The notes below the pieces were generated by a model. It searched no databases and was not told where the DNA came from. It worked only from the letters and a program-made list of their open reading frames with translations. A DNA stretch of 64,000 nt from Burkholderiaceae bacterium (lineage in GTDB: Bacteria > Pseudomonadota > Gammaproteobacteria > Burkholderiales > Burkholderiaceae_E). The stretch is from assembly GCA_016710525.1 (NCBI GenBank), contig JADJVQ010000045.1, positions 1-64,000 on the forward strand, written 5' to 3'. Positions 34,826 to 45,737 of this stretch are shown piece after piece; position 1 is the first letter of the stretch; every line of letters starts with the position of its first letter. The position numbers were made by a program, and so were the translations under genes.

Positions 34826-36695
34826 GTGTGCCGGTGCCGCTCTGGGCGCTGGCCGAGGCCGGGGCTGAGCCCCGGTCAGCCGGTTCGGGCTCGACGTCGA
34901 TCGTATCCCAGCGCCGGCGCATCACCGGGTGCGGCTTCCAGCCCAGCACGCGCGGATGGGTCAGGTCGGTGCTCACGCTATGCACGTGCACCTTCCAGGG
35001 CCGGTAGGCCAGCGCCAGGCGGGTCATCTCGCGAATCAGTTCGTTGCGCGCCGGCCCGTCGGGCAGCGTCACCATGCGCTCGTACAAGGCGTTGTAGGCG
35101 GGCAGGTCGAAGCGGCTCAGGTTCTGGCGGCCGGCATTGGGACCGTACAACGACGACAGCGTGCTCTCGGCATCGGGCGCGCTGGAGCTGCTGCCCACCG
35201 ACCACATCTGCAGCTTGCCGGCCCGCGCCGCCTTCAGCTGCTCGGGCCACTTGGCGCGCTTGAAGGCCAGGCGGATGCCGATGCCGTCCATGCTGCGCTT
35301 CCACAGTTCGTTGCCCTGCTTGGCCGACTGATCGTTGCCGGTGGTGAACTCGAGCGTCAGCGGCCGCCCGTCGGGCAGTTCGCGGAAACCGTCGCCGTCA
35401 CGGTCGGTGTAGCCGTACAGGTCGAGCAGCGCCCTGGCCCGCGCCGGACTGTATTCGTTCATGTCGCTGCGCAGTGCCGGGTCGTGGCCGGCCGCCCCGG
35501 GCGGCACCAGGCCGTGCGCCGGCAGGGCCTGATTGCGCCGCAGGATCCGCAGGTCGTCGTCGCTGTTGTAGCCCAGCGAGATGGCGCGGCGCAACGCCAC
35601 CTGCGCGGGCTGCGGACCGCCGACCACCGGATCGGCCCAGTTGAAGAAGGTGTATCGCAGGTCGATCCGGGCATACCGGTCCATCCGCACGCCACGGCGC
35701 GCGAGGTAGGCGGCCAGCCGGTCGCCGGGAAAGGCGGTCTGGGCAAATTCGTTGGGCACCATCTCGATCAGGTCGTGCTGGTTGTTCAGGAAGGCCAGCC
35801 AGCGCGGCTGGGCTTCTTCGACGATGTCGATTTCGACGCGGTCGAGCATCGGCAGCCGGCGCCCGCGCAGCCGTTCGGCAATCGCCTGCGACGACGGGTC
35901 GCCGGCGGGCGCGACCGCGTCGTAGGTTTCGTCGCGATAGCCCGGATTGCGCTCGAAGATCAGGCGTGACGAACGCTTCCAGGAAGCCAGACGGAACGGC
36001 CCGGTTCCAACCGGGTGTTCCATGATCTTGTCGCCGTAAGCCTCGATCACCTCGCGCGCCACCGCGCAAGTGGCGCGGCACTCGGCCAGCGCATAGACCA
36101 GCACGAAATTGGGCTTGGCAAGGCGCATCTCGAAGGTATAGCGGTCGATGGCGCGCAGGCCTTCGACCTCGGTGTCGTAGTCGAACCGGCCGCTGCGCAG
36201 GGCCTGGGCCCGCAGCTCGCGCAGTCCGAGCAGGTATTCCTCGAAGACCCCCAGGCTCGCGCTGCGCCAGCGCGGATCGTAGTGCCGCTTGATGCTGTAG
36301 ACGTAGTCCTGCGCAACCAGCTCGCGCCGCTGGCCCTTGAAGGCCGGGTCGTCGGCGAAGTAGATTCCGGGCCGCAGGCTGACCCGGATCGTCATGCCGT
36401 CGGCCGACACCTCGGGCGGGGCGGCCGCCGTGGCCGGCTTGAGGCGGGCGGGGCGGGCCAGGTAGTCGTACTGCAGCGGCGAATCGAAGATGTGCGCGAT
36501 CATCGTGGCCGAATACAGGTCGCTGATCTGCGGCGGGTCGAAGCCGGTCTCTGCCACCGGGAAGGCATAACGCAGCACGCGCGCCGTGCCCGGTGCGTCA
36601 GCCTGCGCGGAGGCGCCGTTGCCTGGCGCAGCCGCGGCGGGCAGTGCGGGTGCCAGGGCGAACAGCGCAAGAGCAAGCAACAGGCGGTGCAGCAT
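34821..36695 (-). CDS. Peptide ABC transporter substrate-binding protein (family 5)
   Basis: A 624-residue periplasmic protein with signal peptide MLHRLLLALALFALAPALPA (cleaved after AAA). SBP_bac_5 features: ISDLYSATMIAHIFDSPLQYD, VRVSLRPG-like IRVSLRPGIYFADDPAFKG, EHPVGTGPFRLASWKRSS, RRAISLGYNSDDDLRIL, then GYTDRDGDGFRELPDGRPL. Size and context fit the YejA group that feeds peptides such as microcin C to YejBEF. It is divergent from the permease operon over 138 bases that must contain both promoters. Confidence 0.92.
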   Translation of the reverse strand: MLHRLLLALALFALAPALPAAAAPGNGASAQADAPGTARVLRYAFPVAETGFDPPQISDLYSATMIAHIFDSPLQYDYLARPARLKPATAAAPPEVSADGMTIRVSLRPGIYFADDPAFKGQRRELVAQDYVYSIKRHYDPRWRSASLGVFEEYLLGLRELRAQALRSGRFDYDTEVEGLRAIDRYTFEMRLAKPNFVLVYALAECRATCAVAREVIEAYGDKIMEHPVGTGPFRLASWKRSSRLIFERNPGYRDETYDAVAPAGDPSSQAIAERLRGRRLPMLDRVEIDIVEEAQPRWLAFLNNQHDLIEMVPNEFAQTAFPGDRLAAYLARRGVRMDRYARIDLRYTFFNWADPVVGGPQPAQVALRRAISLGYNSDDDLRILRRNQALPAHGLVPPGAAGHDPALRSDMNEYSPARARALLDLYGYTDRDGDGFRELPDGRPLTLEFTTGNDQSAKQGNELWKRSMDGIGIRLAFKRAKWPEQLKAARAGKLQMWSVGSSSSAPDAESTLSSLYGPNAGRQNLSRFDLPAYNALYERMVTLPDGPARNELIREMTRLALAYRPWKVHVHSVSTDLTHPRVLGWKPHPVMRRRWDTIDVEPEPADRGSAPASASAQSGTGTR

Positions 36696-36833
36696 GGTGA
36701 ATCGGTGTCCAGGGTCGGGCGGGTGCGAATCGGCGCAGCCTGCGGCCTGCTGCCCCGAAATCGGCGTCGGCGCCGGGGGGGTGGGTCACGCCGGGTTTGG
36801 CGCCGGCCCGGTTCGATTCTATGCTTGCGGCCG

Positions 36834-37772
36834 ATGGCCCGCTTCCTGATCCGACGTCTGTGGCAAATGGTCCCCACCCTGGCCGGGGTGATGGTGCTCA
36901 TCTTCGTGCTGTTCAACTGGGTCGGCGGCGATCCCGCCGAGCAGCTGGCCGGCCTGATCGCCGATCCGGTGCGCGTGCAGGAGATCCGCGCGTCGCTGGG
37001 TGTCGACCAGCCCTGGTGGACGCAGCTGGGACTCTTCGCCCGACAGGTGCTGACCTTCGATTTTGGCCGCAGCTGGGCGACCAACGAGGAGGTGCGCAGC
37101 ATCTTTCTGACCCGCCTGGGGCCCACGCTCACCATCATGCTGCCGGTGCTGGTGCTCGAGACCGTGCTGGGCGTGCTTCTGGCGCTGGCGGTGGCCCGGG
37201 TGCGCGGCACGCTCACCGACCGGCACATCATGATCCTGTGCACGGTGGCGATGTCGATTTCGTTCCTGGTCTACATCATCGTCTTTCAATACCTGTTCGG
37301 ATTCCGGCTGGGCTGGTTTCCGGTGCAGGGCTGGAGCGACGATCCGGTGAAGAACCTGCTCGTCTATGCGCCGCTGCCGGTCCTGTGCGCGGTGGCGGTT
37401 TCGCTGGCGCCGCAGATCCGGCTGTACCGGTCGTTCTGCCTCGAGGAGCTCGAACAGGACTATGTGCGCACGGCGCGCGCCAAGGGCCTGTCCGAAAGCG
37501 CCATCCTGCTGCGCCACGTGCTGCGCAATGCGCTGATCCCGATCCTGACGCACGTGGCGATCCACCTGCCCGGGGTGTTCGTCGGCTCGTTCCTTCTCGA
37601 AAAGTTCTTCTCGATCCCGGGCCTGGGCCGCGAGGTGATCACCGCCGTCGAGCGCAGCGACTTCCCGGTGATCAAGGCGGTGGCGGTCAGCCTCGCCGTG
37701 CTCACCATGCTGATCAACCTGCTGGTCGATCTGATGTATCGCGCGGTCGATCCGCGCGTGAGCTACAAGTGA
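36834..37772 (+). CDS. Peptide ABC transporter permease (YejB/DppB type)
   Basis: A 312-residue inner-membrane permease starting MARFLIRRLWQMVPTLAGVM. It has the typical N-terminal helix, the loop LGVDQPWWTQLG before helix 2, and the EAA loop DYVRTARAKGLSESAILLRHVLRNALIPI that docks on the ATPase. Its TGA overlaps the GTG of the next permease gene (GTGA). Confidence 0.94.
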   Translation: MARFLIRRLWQMVPTLAGVMVLIFVLFNWVGGDPAEQLAGLIADPVRVQEIRASLGVDQPWWTQLGLFARQVLTFDFGRSWATNEEVRSIFLTRLGPTLTIMLPVLVLETVLGVLLALAVARVRGTLTDRHIMILCTVAMSISFLVYIIVFQYLFGFRLGWFPVQGWSDDPVKNLLVYAPLPVLCAVAVSLAPQIRLYRSFCLEELEQDYVRTARAKGLSESAILLRHVLRNALIPILTHVAIHLPGVFVGSFLLEKFFSIPGLGREVITAVERSDFPVIKAVAVSLAVLTMLINLLVDLMYRAVDPRVSYK

Positions 37773-38865
37773 AGAGCGCACCGGTCGCGCTCGCCGGCGC
37801 GGCGCGGCCACCGCCCGCGGCCGGGCTGTCCTCCGGGCTGCTGGCACTGGCCTGGCGCCGCCTGAGGCGCGACCGCGTCGCGCTGGTCTCGATGGCCATC
37901 GTGGCGGCCTACCTGCTGCTGATGCTGGGCGCCTGGTCCGGGCTGCTCGCGCGCGACTGGAGCCGCGAAGTGGCGATCTCGTATGCGCCACCGAGCTGGG
38001 CGGCCGATGCCGGCACGTCCGAGTCGCCGATCGCGGCCGATGCCTCGGGGCGCAGCGGGTCGGCGGCCGATCCGGCCCGGGTCGACCTGACCGATGTCGA
38101 CCCGCTCGCGCCGCGCTACGCCGAATGGGACCGGCGTGCGGCGCAGCTGCAGGTGACCGAGCAGGCGCGTGCGCGAACCCTGCCGATGGGTGCCGACAAG
38201 TGGGGGCGCGATGTGCTGGCCAAGGCGATCAAGGGGACCGAGGTATCGCTGTTCGTGGGCTTGAGCGCCGCGCTGCTGGCCACGCTGATCGGCACCGTGC
38301 TGGGCGCCTTTGCGGGCTTCGCCGGCGGCTGGGTCGACGACCTGCTGGAGTGGTTCTACAGCGTGTTCACCGCGATTCCCGGGATCCTGCTGATCCTGGC
38401 ATTCGCGGCGGTGCTGCGCCCGGGCCTGGTGAACATCATCGTCATCCTGGGTCTGACCGGCTGGACCGGCATCTACCGGCTGGTGCGCGCCGAATACCTG
38501 AAGCACCGCTCGCGCGACTACGTGCGCGCGGCCGAGGCCATCGGCGCCAGCCGGCGCGCCCGGATGTTCGCGCACATCCTGCCCAACGTCAGCCACGTCT
38601 CGCTGGTCCAGCTGTCCCAGCATGTGGTGTCGTTCATCAAGGCCGAGGTGATCCTGTCGTTCCTGGGCTTCGGCGTGCCGCTGGACCAGGTGTCCTGGGG
38701 CACGATGCTGGCCGAGGCCCAGGCCGAACTGGTGGTGGGCAAGTGGTGGCAGCTGCTGGCGGCCACGATCAGCATGGCGGTGCTGGTCACAGCGTTCTCG
38801 ATGCTCACCGACGCGCTGCGCGATGCGCTCGATCCGCGTCTGCGCACCGAACGGAACCCGAACCC

Positions 38866-38869
<4 letters not shown>
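37769..38869 (+). CDS. Peptide ABC transporter permease (YejE/DppC type)
   Basis: A 366-residue permease with start GTG 37769. Helix 1 (VSMAIVAAYLLLMLGAW) is followed by a roughly 110-residue periplasmic insertion before LPMGADKWGRDVLAKAIKGTEVSL, as in YejE-like long DppC proteins. The EAA loop is DYVRAAEAIGASRRARMFAHILPN. Coupled to the upstream permease and to the downstream ATPase by four-base overlaps. Confidence 0.94.
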
Positions 38870-40638
<1,769 letters not shown>

Positions 40639-40716
40639 TCACATCGCCCAGCACAGGCCGGCACGGCGCGTGAGCCGCACCGGCGCATGGGCGGCTCTTG
40701 CCCCCTCAGCTGCGCG

Positions 40717-40935
40717 TCAAGCCCAGGTGTCCAGCAGCGAACCGAGCGCTTCGTCGGTGCGGCGTACCGTCTGCAGATTGGCCTGGAATGCGGCGCCTGC
40801 CTCGATCAGGCCGACCAGTTCGGTCGCCGGTTCTACCGGTGCGTCGGTTGCCATGCGGGCCAGCTGCTGGGCGTGCCCGTCCATTCTCGTCATGGCGCGC
40901 TGCATGCCCAGTGTGGCGCTCGAAAGGGGATTCAT
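40717..40935 (-). CDS. Short flagellar rod/hook C-terminal-like protein
   Basis: A 72-residue protein starting MNPLSSATLGMQRAMTRMDG. Its last 40 residues, PATELVGLIEAGAAFQANLQ then TVRRTDEALGSLLDTWA, resemble the C-terminal helix of FlgB/FlgC/FlgE-type axial proteins, which pack in the flagellar core. The N-terminal helix is also similar to the rod-protein N-terminus, with nearly all of the middle missing. No flagellar genes lie nearby. It may be a small orphan homologue or a remnant; ribosome-binding site weak. Confidence 0.5.
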   Translation of the reverse strand: MNPLSSATLGMQRAMTRMDGHAQQLARMATDAPVEPATELVGLIEAGAAFQANLQTVRRTDEALGSLLDTWA

Positions 40936-41271
40936 GAGGAAAGGGTTCGTGCCGGTTGACTGTCGAGGGGAAGTGCGAAGCGCTTAGGGCCTGTTCTCGC
41001 TGCGGGAAGGCACGCGCCGGGGCGTTCCGCGGTGAGATCGGATCCTAGGCCGGACCCGCCGCGGGACAGCGGACAAATCGCACGCGGGCGATGTTGCCCG
41101 CCTGGTCCGGCCGACCAGCGGCGGCTGGGCGCTCCCGGACGGTCGCGGGCACTCTCCCTGGCCCCAGGGGCGCCAGCGGTCGCTCGCAGGCACCAACCGG
41201 CACCAACCGGCGATCGAAGGCCGGCGATCAGACAGCGATCAGACAGCGATCAGACGGCGATCAGACAGCGA
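40936..41271. other. Gene-free stretch before the hybrid kinase 3' end
   Basis: About 335 bases with no convincing gene. Its right end contains the 11-base tandem repeats that run into the stop codon of the hybrid kinase. Open frames on both strands are GC-bias artefacts. The promoter of the minus-strand small protein must lie at its left end. Confidence 0.5.
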
Positions 41272-41278
41272 TCAGACG
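41224..41278. repeat. Five tandem 11-base units
   Basis: GCGATCAGACA or GCGATCAGACG repeated five times without spacers; unit boundaries are 41224, 41235, 41246, 41257 and 41268. The kinase stop codon (41272-41274 on the minus strand) falls in the last unit. Confidence 0.95.
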
Positions 41279-44200
41279 GCGGCCTGGTCCGTCCGGGCGC
41301 CGTAGCGTTCCCGGATCAGCGCGACGACGGCCTGCAGGCCGGCCAGTTCGTCGGCGGCAGTCTCGGGCGCGCCATGCTGCAGGCGGTCCGCGATGCGCGC
41401 GGCGGCCTCGAAACCCATGCCGCCCAGCGCTCCCTTCATGCTGTGGGCCGCCGAGCGCGCGGCCTCGTGATCGCCGTCGGCCAGCGCGCGGGCGATGTCG
41501 CCGAGGTCCGCCTCGGCTTTTTCCCAGAAGATGTCCAGGATTTCGCCGAAGGTGTCTTCGCCCAGATCGTCGCGCATCAGCGCGACGCGCTGGGCATCTT
41601 CGGCCATCACTTCTTGGGGGTCGATCGATGGTTCGACCTTTGCCGGCTCCGGGGCACCCGCCTGCGTAGATGTTGGCCCGGTCGTCGGGCCGGTCGATTG
41701 CCCGCTGGCGGCCTGACCCTGTCCATGCGCTTGCGCCTGAGCGCTGCCTCCGGGCACTTGTGCCGGACGGTCCGGCGTGCGGGCGTGGCGAGTCAGCGCC
41801 GCCTCCAGAGCAGGCCAGTCCACGGGTTTGGTCAGGTAGTCGTTCAGCCCCGAATCCATATAGCGGCTTCGAAACTCCGGCAGCGCGTCGGCGGTCAGGG
41901 CCAGCACCGGCACCCGGCCCTTTTCGCCCGGCATCGCGCGGATCGCCCGCGTTGCGCCCGAGCCGTCGAGCACCGGCATCTGCATGTCCATCAGCACGAT
42001 GTCGAAGTCGTGCGCGGTCACGCGCTCGACGGCCTTCGCGCCGTTCTCCACCACCTCGACGCGATGGCCGGCCCGGCGCAGGCGGGTGGCCAGCAGCAGC
42101 TGGTTGGTCGGGTTGTCTTCGGCCAGCAGGATGTCCAGGCCGGTTGTCGCGCGCGCGGCGGGCGCGGGCGCAGCCGCCGATGGCCGAGCCGGCGCATCGG
42201 CGGCACGCGGCAGTTCGATCGAAAACGCGAAGCACGAGCCCTGGCCGGGCGTGCTGGTGACGCCGATCTCGCCGTGCATCGCGGTGACCAGGTGGCGGCA
42301 GATCGCCAGCCCCAGCCCGGTTCCGCCGAAGCGGCGCGTGGTCGACGAATCGGCCTGCTGGAAGGGTGTGAACAGGGTCGGCAGGACCTGGGGCGGGATG
42401 CCGATGCCGGTATCGCGCACCTCGAAGGCCAGATGCAGCGCATCGGCCCCCGCGGGCCGTGCCTGGATCGACACGGTGATGCGTCCGCGTTCGGTGAACT
42501 TGATCGCATTGCCGACCAGGTTGAACAGGATCTGCCGCAGCCGTGTCGGGTCGCCGGTGACCCGCAGGCCGAGCTGCCCGGCCGCGTCGTGGACCAGCAG
42601 GTTGCCCCGCCCCGAGGCGGCCGACGACAGCAGGTCGATCACTTCGCGCACCACCGCAACCGGGTCGAAGTCGATCGATTCCAGCGTCAGCTTGCCGGCC
42701 TCGATCTTGGAGAAATCGAGCACATCGTTGACCACGGTGAGCAGCGAATGGGCCGAATTCTGCAGCACGCCGACCAGGCGCCGCTGTTCGTCGTCCAGGC
42801 GGGTGTCGCCCAGCAGTTCGGACATGCCGATCACCCCGGTCATCGGGGTGCGCAGCTCGTGGCTCATCATCGCCAGGAAGCTCGCCTTGGCGCGCACCGC
42901 GCTTTGCGCCTCGTCGCGGGCACGGCGCAGCTCATGCTCGTAGCGCTGGCGGTCGGCGATGTCGTGCCAGGCCACCAGCAAGGCCTCGTTGCCGGCCAGC
43001 CGGATCGGGGTGATCGTCATCTCGACCGGGACCAGCCCGTCATCGACGCGCCGGGCGTGAATCTCGAGCCGCCGCACGCCGTCGCGTCGCGCACCGCCGA
43101 TCGCATCGTCGAGGGGTTTCGCACCCTGCGCCGGGTCCTCGAAGGTCAGCGCGGCCAAGGTGCGCCCCAGCACCTGGCTGCGCTCGGTGGTGCCCAGCAG
43201 AGCGAGCGCCGCGTCGTTGCAGTCGACCAGGCCGCGCTCGTCGAACAGCAGATGCGGCTCGCCGGATCGCTGGAACAGGGTGCGGAAGCGTTCTTCGGCC
43301 TGCCGGGCTTCGGTGATGTCGCGAACGATGCCGGTGAACAGGCGTTCGCCCTGGTCGAGCACCTCGCTGACCGCAAGGTGCACCTCGAGCGGGCGCCCGT
43401 CGCGGCGCTGGGTCTTCATGACGCGGCCGCGGCCGATCACGCTGCTCTGGCCGCCGGCCATGTAGCGCAGGACATGCTGCTGGTGATGGCCGGCATACGG
43501 CGTGGGCAGCAGACTCTCGAGCGACTGGCCGATCGCCTCGGCCGGCGCCACTCCGAAGATCTGTTCCGCAGCCTGGTTGAAGTCGCGCACGATGCCGCGC
43601 GAGTCGATCGTGATGATGCCGTCGGCCGCGTTGTCCAGAATGTTGCGCAGGCGCCGCTCCTGAGTGGCAGCCAGCTCCTCGCTGCGGTGACGCCTTGCCA
43701 CCGCCTTCAGTGCAATCCGCGTGTAGAGCCAGACCGCCATCAGGATCGCGGCCATCACCCCGACCGGCACGGACAGGTCGCGCAGGCGCCGGTCGGTCAG
43801 GACCGATCGGGCAATGCGGACCTCGACCACCGCCGGGAAATCGGCCGTCGTGTCGAAGTGCGCCAGCCAGCGCGATCCGTCGCCCAATGTGTCGCTGAAC
43901 TGGCCGCTCTCGCGCTGCGGGATGAACCGCTGGAAGATGGGCTGGGGGTCGCTGCGCGACTGGACCGCCGCCGAGCTCGTGGCCAGCAGCTGGCCGTCAT
44001 AGCGAAACAGGCTGAGCACTTCGGAATCGTCGGCGGCCAGGAAGCGCAGCTCGTTCATCAGGCTGTCGGTGCCGATCACCGCCACCAGCTGCGCGCTGCC
44101 GCTGCGCGGATCCAGCGAGCGGGTCAGGGTGACGAATCCCTGGCGGGCGAACGCCGAGCCCTGGCCCGGGCGCGCCTCACCCGACAGCGTGCGCCCCTGC

Positions 44201-44676
44201 GAAGGCAGCCCGAGCCGGAAGCGGGCGTCGTGCGGCTGCTGGAAGAAGTCGTATCCGCTCACCGTGATGGGCTTGTCGCGCCGTCGCGAAGAGGCGATCA
44301 CCTGGCCATCGCTGGCCACCAGCGCCAGCTCCCGGATCAGCAGGTTGGCGCGCGTTGCCGATTCGAGCACCACCTGGCTTGCCGCCGGATTGCCCTCCTG
44401 CAGCGATTCGCGCAGGTTCTCTTCGATCTGCTCGACATTGCTCTGGATCGAGGCCAGGCTGCGATTGAGTTCCTTGGCCAGGATGCGCGACAGCGTCCGC
44501 GCGCGCCCTTCGATCTCGGTTTCTATCGTGCGCTCCAGCGAGAGCACATGCGCGACTGTCGCGGCCGCCACGACCAGCGCGAAGATCACGCCACCCAGCC
44601 GAATGGCGGTTTCCAGGCGCAGGCCCGGCTGGGGCTGCCCCGGGGATCCTCGCGGCGAGGATCCGTTCGATGTCAT
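41272..44676 (-). CDS. Hybrid sensor histidine kinase with PAS, receiver and Hpt domains
   Basis: A 1134-residue membrane kinase. Order: transmembrane helix (about 27-46), a large periplasmic Cache-like sensor region (about 50-310), second transmembrane helix (about 318-336), two PAS domains (about 355-465 and 470-590), HisKA with the phosphorylated His606 in MSHELRTPMTG, HATPase (DPTRLRQILFNLVGNAIKFT, GTGLGLAI), a receiver domain with Asp897 in VLMDMQMPVLDG, a Gln/Pro-rich linker and an Hpt domain with His1078 in AAHSMKGALGG. All phosphorelay residues are intact, but no output regulator is adjacent. The ATG overlaps the stop of the binding-protein gene by four bases, implying joint synthesis. 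Confidence 0.95.
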   Translation of the reverse strand: MTSNGSSPRGSPGQPQPGLRLETAIRLGGVIFALVVAAATVAHVLSLERTIETEIEGRARTLSRILAKELNRSLASIQSNVEQIEENLRESLQEGNPAASQVVLESATRANLLIRELALVASDGQVIASSRRRDKPITVSGYDFFQQPHDARFRLGLPSQGRTLSGEARPGQGSAFARQGFVTLTRSLDPRSGSAQLVAVIGTDSLMNELRFLAADDSEVLSLFRYDGQLLATSSAAVQSRSDPQPIFQRFIPQRESGQFSDTLGDGSRWLAHFDTTADFPAVVEVRIARSVLTDRRLRDLSVPVGVMAAILMAVWLYTRIALKAVARRHRSEELAATQERRLRNILDNAADGIITIDSRGIVRDFNQAAEQIFGVAPAEAIGQSLESLLPTPYAGHHQQHVLRYMAGGQSSVIGRGRVMKTQRRDGRPLEVHLAVSEVLDQGERLFTGIVRDITEARQAEERFRTLFQRSGEPHLLFDERGLVDCNDAALALLGTTERSQVLGRTLAALTFEDPAQGAKPLDDAIGGARRDGVRRLEIHARRVDDGLVPVEMTITPIRLAGNEALLVAWHDIADRQRYEHELRRARDEAQSAVRAKASFLAMMSHELRTPMTGVIGMSELLGDTRLDDEQRRLVGVLQNSAHSLLTVVNDVLDFSKIEAGKLTLESIDFDPVAVVREVIDLLSSAASGRGNLLVHDAAGQLGLRVTGDPTRLRQILFNLVGNAIKFTERGRITVSIQARPAGADALHLAFEVRDTGIGIPPQVLPTLFTPFQQADSSTTRRFGGTGLGLAICRHLVTAMHGEIGVTSTPGQGSCFAFSIELPRAADAPARPSAAAPAPAARATTGLDILLAEDNPTNQLLLATRLRRAGHRVEVVENGAKAVERVTAHDFDIVLMDMQMPVLDGSGATRAIRAMPGEKGRVPVLALTADALPEFRSRYMDSGLNDYLTKPVDWPALEAALTRHARTPDRPAQVPGGSAQAQAHGQGQAASGQSTGPTTGPTSTQAGAPEPAKVEPSIDPQEVMAEDAQRVALMRDDLGEDTFGEILDIFWEKAEADLGDIARALADGDHEAARSAAHSMKGALGGMGFEAAARIADRLQHGAPETAADELAGLQAVVALIRERYGARTDQAAV

Positions 44677-45488
44677 TGCGCGACGACGATCGGGTCCAGC
44701 TTGAAGGCCCGCGCCGCGTTCATCAGCCGGCCATCGCGCTTGATGTCCGCGACGAACTTGTCGACCCGCGCCAGCCAGGCATCCTCGCCCGGCGCCACCG
44801 CATAGGCGTAGCCCAGCGGACTGAGCGGCTTTTCCGGCGCGATCACGCGCGCCCAGTCGGCATTGTCAAGCACGCGACGGCTGTACGGGTAGTCGGTCAT
44901 GAACACATCGATGCGCCCGGCCTGCAGTTCGCGCTCACGGGTGTTCGGTGCCTTCACCGACACCAGTTCAGCCTTGGTCAGCGCCTTTTTCATGATCGGT
45001 TCCATGAAGGTCCCGGCCTGAACGCCGACCACATGGCCGGCTTTGTCGATGTCGCCCCAGCCCTGCAGCGACGGATGGGTCTTGGTGGTGACCGCCCAGA
45101 TGTCGCTGCGCAGATAGGGCTGCGAGAACCGCACCTTGGCCGCGCGTTCCGGCAGCACGGCCACGCCGAACATCGCGATGTCGCAGCGGTCGCCCAGCAG
45201 ATCGCCGATGAAGTTCGGAAAGCTGGAGTCGATGTAGTTGACCTTGACGCCGAGATCGCGGGCGAATTGCGTCGCCAGGACTTCATCGATGCCGGACAGC
45301 TCGCCGCTCTTCGGATTGCGGAAGGTGATGCCATAGTACTCGGGCCAGATGCACACACGCAGCTGGCCCATCGACTTGATGCGCTCCAGGCGCGCCCCCA
45401 CTGGTTGCGCCGACGCGCACGGGAGCAGCCCGGCGAGAGTGGCCAGCAGGGTGGCCGTCAGTGCCAGGCGGGAGAGCAGGCGATGCAT
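44673..45488 (-). CDS. Family-3 (amino-acid type) periplasmic substrate-binding protein
   Basis: A 271-residue exported protein; signal peptide MHRLLSRLALTATLLATLAG ending in ASA-QP. The SBP_bac_3 pattern is clear: LRVCIWPEYYGITFRNPKSG, LSGIDEVLATQFARDLGVKV, FPNFIGDLLGDRCDIAMFG, RFSQPYLRSDIWAV, VQAGTFMEPIMKKAL, RIDVFMTDYPYS. No permease or ATPase lies nearby. The stop overlaps the start of a hybrid histidine kinase, so it more likely presents a ligand to that sensor than to a transporter (inference). It may also be an orphan transport component. Confidence 0.92.
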   Translation of the reverse strand: MHRLLSRLALTATLLATLAGLLPCASAQPVGARLERIKSMGQLRVCIWPEYYGITFRNPKSGELSGIDEVLATQFARDLGVKVNYIDSSFPNFIGDLLGDRCDIAMFGVAVLPERAAKVRFSQPYLRSDIWAVTTKTHPSLQGWGDIDKAGHVVGVQAGTFMEPIMKKALTKAELVSVKAPNTRERELQAGRIDVFMTDYPYSRRVLDNADWARVIAPEKPLSPLGYAYAVAPGEDAWLARVDKFVADIKRDGRLMNAARAFKLDPIVVAQ

Positions 45489-45737
45489 AGGGAGTTCCTC
45501 GGTGGTCGGGCGCACCGGTACCGGGTCCGGTTCGATCGATCGACTCTACCGAGCCGAGCCGGCTGGCCAATCGCGGAAATGCAGGGCAAATCCTCCGGAT
45601 TCCCGGGCCGGTTCGGCCCATTTCGCGGATGGTAGCGGTCGAACCGGCGTGGCCGATGCCGTGTTCGCCCGCCATGCGACAGCCGGTCGCCGGTCCGCGA
45701 CCGGGGGCACTCGCGGGTGCGGGCCAGCCGCGATCGG

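Noticed and set aside
41224..41278. A CRISPR array
   Set aside because: The units are 11 bases, directly abutting, with no spacers and no cas genes anywhere in the window. The same holds for 57997-58068.
41032..44805. A 1257-codon plus-strand frame over the hybrid kinase
   Set aside because: Antisense to a kinase with all catalytic motifs; composition is typical of GC-rich shadows.
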